Below, in pieces: positions 62,001 through 64,000 of a stretch of DNA of 64,000 nt (position 1 is the first letter of the stretch; every line of letters begins with the position of its first letter). A program made the translations under genes and the position numbers. The stretch is from DASUSH01 sp963785155 (GTDB lineage Bacteria > Actinomycetota > Thermoleophilia > Solirubrobacterales > 70-9): positions 62,001 to 126,000 of the forward strand of contig CAWAUB010000003.1 in assembly GCA_963785155.1 (NCBI GenBank). The letters run 5' to 3'. The notes beneath the pieces were generated by a model. The model was not told the DNA's origin and searched no databases. It saw only the letters and a list, made by a program, of their open reading frames with translations.

Positions 62001-62645
62001 GCCGATCACCGTGTACTCGTCGCCGACCTTTCCGGCCAGCACCTCGCCGGAGTTGATCCCGACGCGGAGCAGGAAGTTCACGTCGTCGAGGTTGGGATTG
62101 GCCTCAAGCTCCTCGTTGATCTCGCCCATCGCAGCCTGCATCGCGATCCCCGCCCGCACGGCCCGCTCCGGATCGTCCTCATGCGCCACCGGCGCCCCGA
62201 ACACCGCCATCACGTTGTCGCCGATGTACTTGTCGACGCGGCCGCCGTACCGGGTGACCTCTTGCCCCAACCGCTTGAGCGCACCATCGACCATCGACTT
62301 GACGGCCTCCGGATCAAGCCGCTCGGCGACGGCGGTGTACCCGCTCAGATCGGCAAAAAGAACGGTGGCCTTGCGTCGTTCCTCGCGAAGCTCCTCCGGG
62401 GCCTTCGGGTCAGGTGGGGCGGCGGCGGGCACACCGCCCGAACTGCGCCAGTCTTGCTCGGTCGGCGTGCCCGCCGCCGCCTCTCCGGCGAGGGAGGTGC
62501 CGCACTCGGTACAAAACTTGGCCTGTGGGGGGTTCTCCGCCCCGCACTTAGGGCAGGTAGCAGAAAGCCCAGCCCCGCAGGACATGCAGAACTTCGCCCC
62601 CGCGGGGTTCTCGGTACCGCAGCTGGAACAGGTCCCCGAGCCCAT
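59010..62645 (-). CDS. Adenylate/guanylate cyclase-AAA-TPR regulator with N-terminal zinc ribbons
   Basis: 1211 aa. Two zinc ribbons: CSSCGTENPAGAKFCMSCG (6-24) and CPKCGAENPPQAKFCTECG (31-49). A class III cyclase domain follows at about 90-270: TVLFADLSGYTAVAER (metal Asp), DKYIGDNVMAVFGAPV (second metal Asp), LRVGINSGEVLAG, TVIGDAVNVAARLQAA (Asn and Arg of the active site). Then an AAA-type ATPase (GQAGVGKTRL; VLVIEDIHWADEG) and about 500 residues of TPR-like repeats. The layout is that of actinobacterial cyclase/LuxR-type signalling ATPases, here with no LuxR domain. Cyclase activity is likely but unproven. Confidence 0.93.
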   Translation of the reverse strand: MGSGTCSSCGTENPAGAKFCMSCGAGLSATCPKCGAENPPQAKFCTECGTSLAGEAAAGTPTEQDWRSSGGVPAAAPPDPKAPEELREERRKATVLFADLSGYTAVAERLDPEAVKSMVDGALKRLGQEVTRYGGRVDKYIGDNVMAVFGAPVAHEDDPERAVRAGIAMQAAMGEINEELEANPNLDDVNFLLRVGINSGEVLAGKVGDEYTVIGDAVNVAARLQAAARPGTVTVGKVTQKLTRDAIDYTELEPLQLKGKSEPVPAWEAGAVLVDGTGARSTRAATPLIGRDDEAELLLSTYERVVRERRPHLFTVLGQAGVGKTRLMAELTDTIAGRDEKPAIRVGRCPAYGSGIAYWALGEIIRGQFDILDTDDPETAFGKLRRGLEDLLDGSESDEPPERLAAVIALPLGIEPPEGVETVTGTEHENPQQMRDRIFSATRALTEAVAARRPFVLVIEDIHWADEGMLDLIEYLARWVRGPLFVICLARDELLDRRPSWGGGRRNASSLALEPLDSTHALALVDALIPEPGNAENGLGELIRQVADRSGGNPLFAEEMVNRMMEEGGAATMTGALPETVHSVLAARLDSLEPPERRLVQHASVVGQVFWEGSLRTAAEEEDFDLGEVLNSLQEKDLVVSSAGTRLAGENEYAFKHVLIRDVAYSTLPKAVRARKHFQVGTFIADQAGDRGEGVIALVANHLAAAAALGAETGADAAERERVNPMALAALESAGDAAAAIYSNQEAIGHYTTALELPDGIDEAAEARIGEKQGDVALRLGRVDAAVEVWERALEHHRREEDLARIGDLHRKIGAGLWHKGEREASIGHYQKGIDLLKDGPPSIELVRLYEEAASLYLHTGDNMLAIYAAEKALRLAERLGESAAASRAHLIFGRVFGRIGNPEKARENLERSVELARGSDPGEAIRALLALGNHLEVSEASYEAAASAYGEALALSEQVGDLPSQVELHAALAQIAAYGADWDEVARATEAAAALADREGLLGKLCFPELMRGVLRWRESNWDAAEEILTRARELGEAAGRSEVAFSALYWLARALRDRGDYAAADTALTQALDVCERAGLVAQSMEATAARALTLELSNRPEDAREAAAETRSLSERLQYPAGSAAALEASGVTDSDAAEGARLLAEARDTWAGLGRTVDAARCELHRGRRLLEIGSDEAGDALETAAAMAEEVGVVHLSRRARDLVEG

Positions 62646-62664
62646 CAGGGCTGAGGATACGGAG

Positions 62665-63141
62665 CTAGCTGATCGGGATGTCCTCGACGCGCGAGGCCGG
62701 GCGCTCCTGCCCGTCGATCCGTTCTATGTAGTGGTCGAGGACGGTGCGGATGGCGACCAGCGCGTCGCGCTGGACGTCCTCGAGCTGGGAGCGGACCTCG
62801 GGCGGGAAGGTGGTGCGCACGAGCTCGGCGGTGCGACAGATCGGGCACCACTCGAGGCACTCGTGCTGAGCGTGAGCGTGTGCGGCGGGAGCGGGCTCGG
62901 GCTCCGGTTCCCGAGGGGTCTGACCCCTCTGTCCCCCCTCGTGGGTCCCCGACGCCCAATCGGGGTCGAGCGGCTCGCCGAAGCGGATCGTCTCGGGCTC
63001 AGGGGGCGGGGGAGGCGGTTCGTGCGCCGGCTCAGGTGGAGCTTCGGGCTGCGGGGCTCCGTTGCCCTGGCCGTTGCCCTGCCCGCGACGCTGGCGCCAG
63101 CGGCTCCAGATCGGGTCCTCGGGTTGGTGCGGCTCGTTCAT
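62665..63141 (-). CDS. Pro-rich protein with Cys/His cluster, unknown function
   Basis: 158 aa. The N-half is disordered and Pro/Glu/Gln-rich (WSRWRQRRGQGNGQGNG then PPPPPPEPE). The C-half has an ECLEWCPICRTAEL cluster (CxxxCxxC, probably with a nearby His-rich AHAHAQH) followed by a helix VRSQLEDVQRDALVAIRTVL. It resembles the DUF5304-type small partners found next to ArsA ATPases in actinomycetes, but I cannot confirm. A copy of the GGGGTCAGACCCC palindrome (62915-62927) lies within its coding sequence, as GGQRGQTPRE. It overlaps the ArsA gene. Confidence 0.75.
   Translation of the reverse strand: MNEPHQPEDPIWSRWRQRRGQGNGQGNGAPQPEAPPEPAHEPPPPPPEPETIRFGEPLDPDWASGTHEGGQRGQTPREPEPEPAPAAHAHAQHECLEWCPICRTAELVRTTFPPEVRSQLEDVQRDALVAIRTVLDHYIERIDGQERPASRVEDIPIS
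62913..62929. repeat. GGGGTCAGACCCC palindrome, copy 3 (inside a CDS)
   Basis: GAGGGG-TCTGA-CCCCTC on the plus strand, i.e. GGGGTCAGACCCC on the minus strand at 62915-62927, extended by 2 bp on each side. It is translated as part of the Pro-rich protein. Copies at 6138 and 30421 are intergenic. Confidence 0.7.
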
Positions 63142-64000
63142 CGGTGGTGAAGGTGACGGTCAACGTCCCGTCGTGGAATCCGGCGCCGGCCGGGGTGTGG
63201 TCGGCCATCGCGGAGGGCAGGATGATAGTTCGCTTCTCGCGGCCGACGGTGACGATCAGCTCCTGGCCGACCTTGCTCAGCTTCAGGTCGCCCTTCGCCG
63301 TGAACGGGATTGGCAGACGCAGCTCGGTACGCCCGTCGACAGAGCTCAGTTCGTGGGCGAGCTCCGTGTGGAGGACGTCCTCGGCGCGCTCGCCGGCGAA
63401 CAGCTCGACCCCGAGCCGGTCGAGCATCTCCGCCCCCACGACCTCCTCCTCGAAGTAGCGGGCGGTGAGCACAGGGACCGGGGAGAAGCCCTCCACGACC
63501 GTCCGCAGGTTCTCCTGCTGGCGCTCGCGCCAGGGCCCGAAGTACCCGCCCTCGACGTCGTCGGGAAAGACCCGGTTGACGACGACCGCGTCGGTCAGGT
63601 AGCCGTAGAGGTTCAGGTAGGTGAAGGTGCGCTGGGCCTCGCGGATCACCATCCGGTCCGGGTTCATCACGAGCCTGATCGAGGCGTGCTCGCGGTCGCG
63701 GAGGATCTCGTTCATCGCGATCAGGTTCTGGACCAGTCGCTGCACCTCCGCGAAGACGTCCTCGCCCGGAAGCGGGATGTCCAGGAACCCACGTGCGATC
63801 GGCCGCGCGGCGGCGACCATCCGCCGGTTCCAGGGGAAGACCTTCTCGAGCCACCAGCGGCAGATGTCGGGAAACGACAGCAGCCGCAGTGTCTCGCCGG
63901 TCGGGGCGCAGTCGACGATGACCGCGTCGAAGTCCCCTGACTCGTGATGGCGCTTGATCTGCAGCAGGCTGAAGAGCTCGTCCATGCCTGGAGGCACCGT
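63032..64000 (-). CDS. ArsA-family ATPase, N-terminus outside window
   Basis: Tail-anchored/arsenite-type P-loop ATPase; the Walker A part lies beyond the window. Seen: FDAVIVDCAPTGETLRLLSF (switch region with CAPTGETL), FLDIPLPGEDVFAEVQRLVQ, VMNPDRMVIREAQRTFTYLN, DAVVVNRVFP, LLTARYFEEEVVGAEMLDRL, then an HSP20/alpha-crystallin-like C-terminal part (LRLPIPFTAKGDLKLSKVGQ, LIVTVGREKRTIILP). Actinobacterial ArsA proteins with this tail are common; the role is probably membrane-protein targeting or a related ATPase function, not proven arsenite export. Its 3' end overlaps the next gene by about 110 bases, possibly due to an indel. Confidence 0.88.
   Translation of the reverse strand, partial: TVPPGMDELFSLLQIKRHHESGDFDAVIVDCAPTGETLRLLSFPDICRWWLEKVFPWNRRMVAAARPIARGFLDIPLPGEDVFAEVQRLVQNLIAMNEILRDREHASIRLVMNPDRMVIREAQRTFTYLNLYGYLTDAVVVNRVFPDDVEGGYFGPWRERQQENLRTVVEGFSPVPVLTARYFEEEVVGAEMLDRLGVELFAGERAEDVLHTELAHELSSVDGRTELRLPIPFTAKGDLKLSKVGQELIVTVGREKRTIILPSAMADHTPAGAGFHDGTLTVTFTTDERAAPTRGPDLEPLAPASRAGQRPGQRSPAARSST

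Noticed and set aside
1..64000. tRNA, rRNA, CRISPR array, transposase or phage genes
   Set aside because: I looked at the gaps and proteins and saw none.

Overview
The window is high-GC DNA (roughly 70 % by eye), densely packed with short operons, many 4-base stop/start overlaps and GTG/TTG starts. The gene set (TypA, CspA, RlmN, Bcp, DUF2203, DUF6351-like, WS/DGAT, four crotonases, two TetR regulators, a Ser/Thr kinase, a cyclase-AAA-TPR regulator, an intradiol dioxygenase and a P450) suggests an environmental actinomycete. My best guess is Thermoleophilia/Solirubrobacterales, from general resemblance only. I see no tRNA, rRNA, CRISPR, transposase or phage gene.

Layout. 1-6.8 kb: typA (cut by the window start), a DEAD-box helicase, a GFA protein with a crotonase, an aldo/keto reductase divergent from a GNAT enzyme, and a GAP-family membrane protein. 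6.9-13.8 kb: a badly frameshifted DUF6351-like secreted enzyme, cspA with a clear terminator, an X-Pro/S15-type hydrolase between small unknown genes, and a cupin/SnoaL gene facing a TetR gene across a perfect 20-bp palindrome. 13.7-19.8 kb: nitronate monooxygenase, acetolactate decarboxylase, FMN lactate oxidase and a flippase-like protein, then an unknown gene, a ferritin-like protein and a secreted protein of unknown function. 19.8-30.4 kb: Rieske/FAD oxidoreductase; a five-gene run (M1 peptidase, M14 peptidase with RTX repeats, rlmN, crotonase, phosphoesterase); a crotonase/membrane-protein pair; an amidase. 30.4-41.4 kb: sulfatase, F420/PPOX protein, YVTN propeller, lipoprotein-P450 pair, a large membrane glycosyltransferase-like protein, TetR/MFS efflux pair and a CoA-transferase. 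41.5-47.6 kb: secreted PLC-like protein, rhodanese, kinase with an extracellular TPR part, PRC-barrel, NYN nuclease, GNAT. 47.9-64 kb: methylmalonate-semialdehyde dehydrogenase, cupin, dioxygenase, crotonase, WS/DGAT, bcp, NUDIX, secreted Cache protein, M23 peptidase, DUF2203, EVE, cupredoxin-PQQ propeller, SRPBCC, cyclase-AAA-TPR and an ArsA-type ATPase cut by the window end.

The least ordinary content is repetitive. (1) Two MITE-like palindromic elements of 94 and 112 bp lie in opposite orientation inside one membrane-protein gene (37000-37093, 37581-37692) and are read through as protein in inter-helix loops. (2) Two long hairpin-forming intergenic elements (47619-47922, 55586-55842) share arms and a core hairpin whose stem has paired compensatory changes. 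(3) A 13-base palindrome GGGGTCAGACCCC occurs three times, once inside a coding region, and one copy is joined to a perfect 14-bp inverted repeat. (4) Two hairpins share GAACGTCC arms. 

Many genes carry one-base indels, mostly +1 next to G runs, and two genes (6.86-9.05 kb, 23.7-26.2 kb) carry many. Gene lengths fit single indels exactly, so I read most of these as consensus errors rather than decay.
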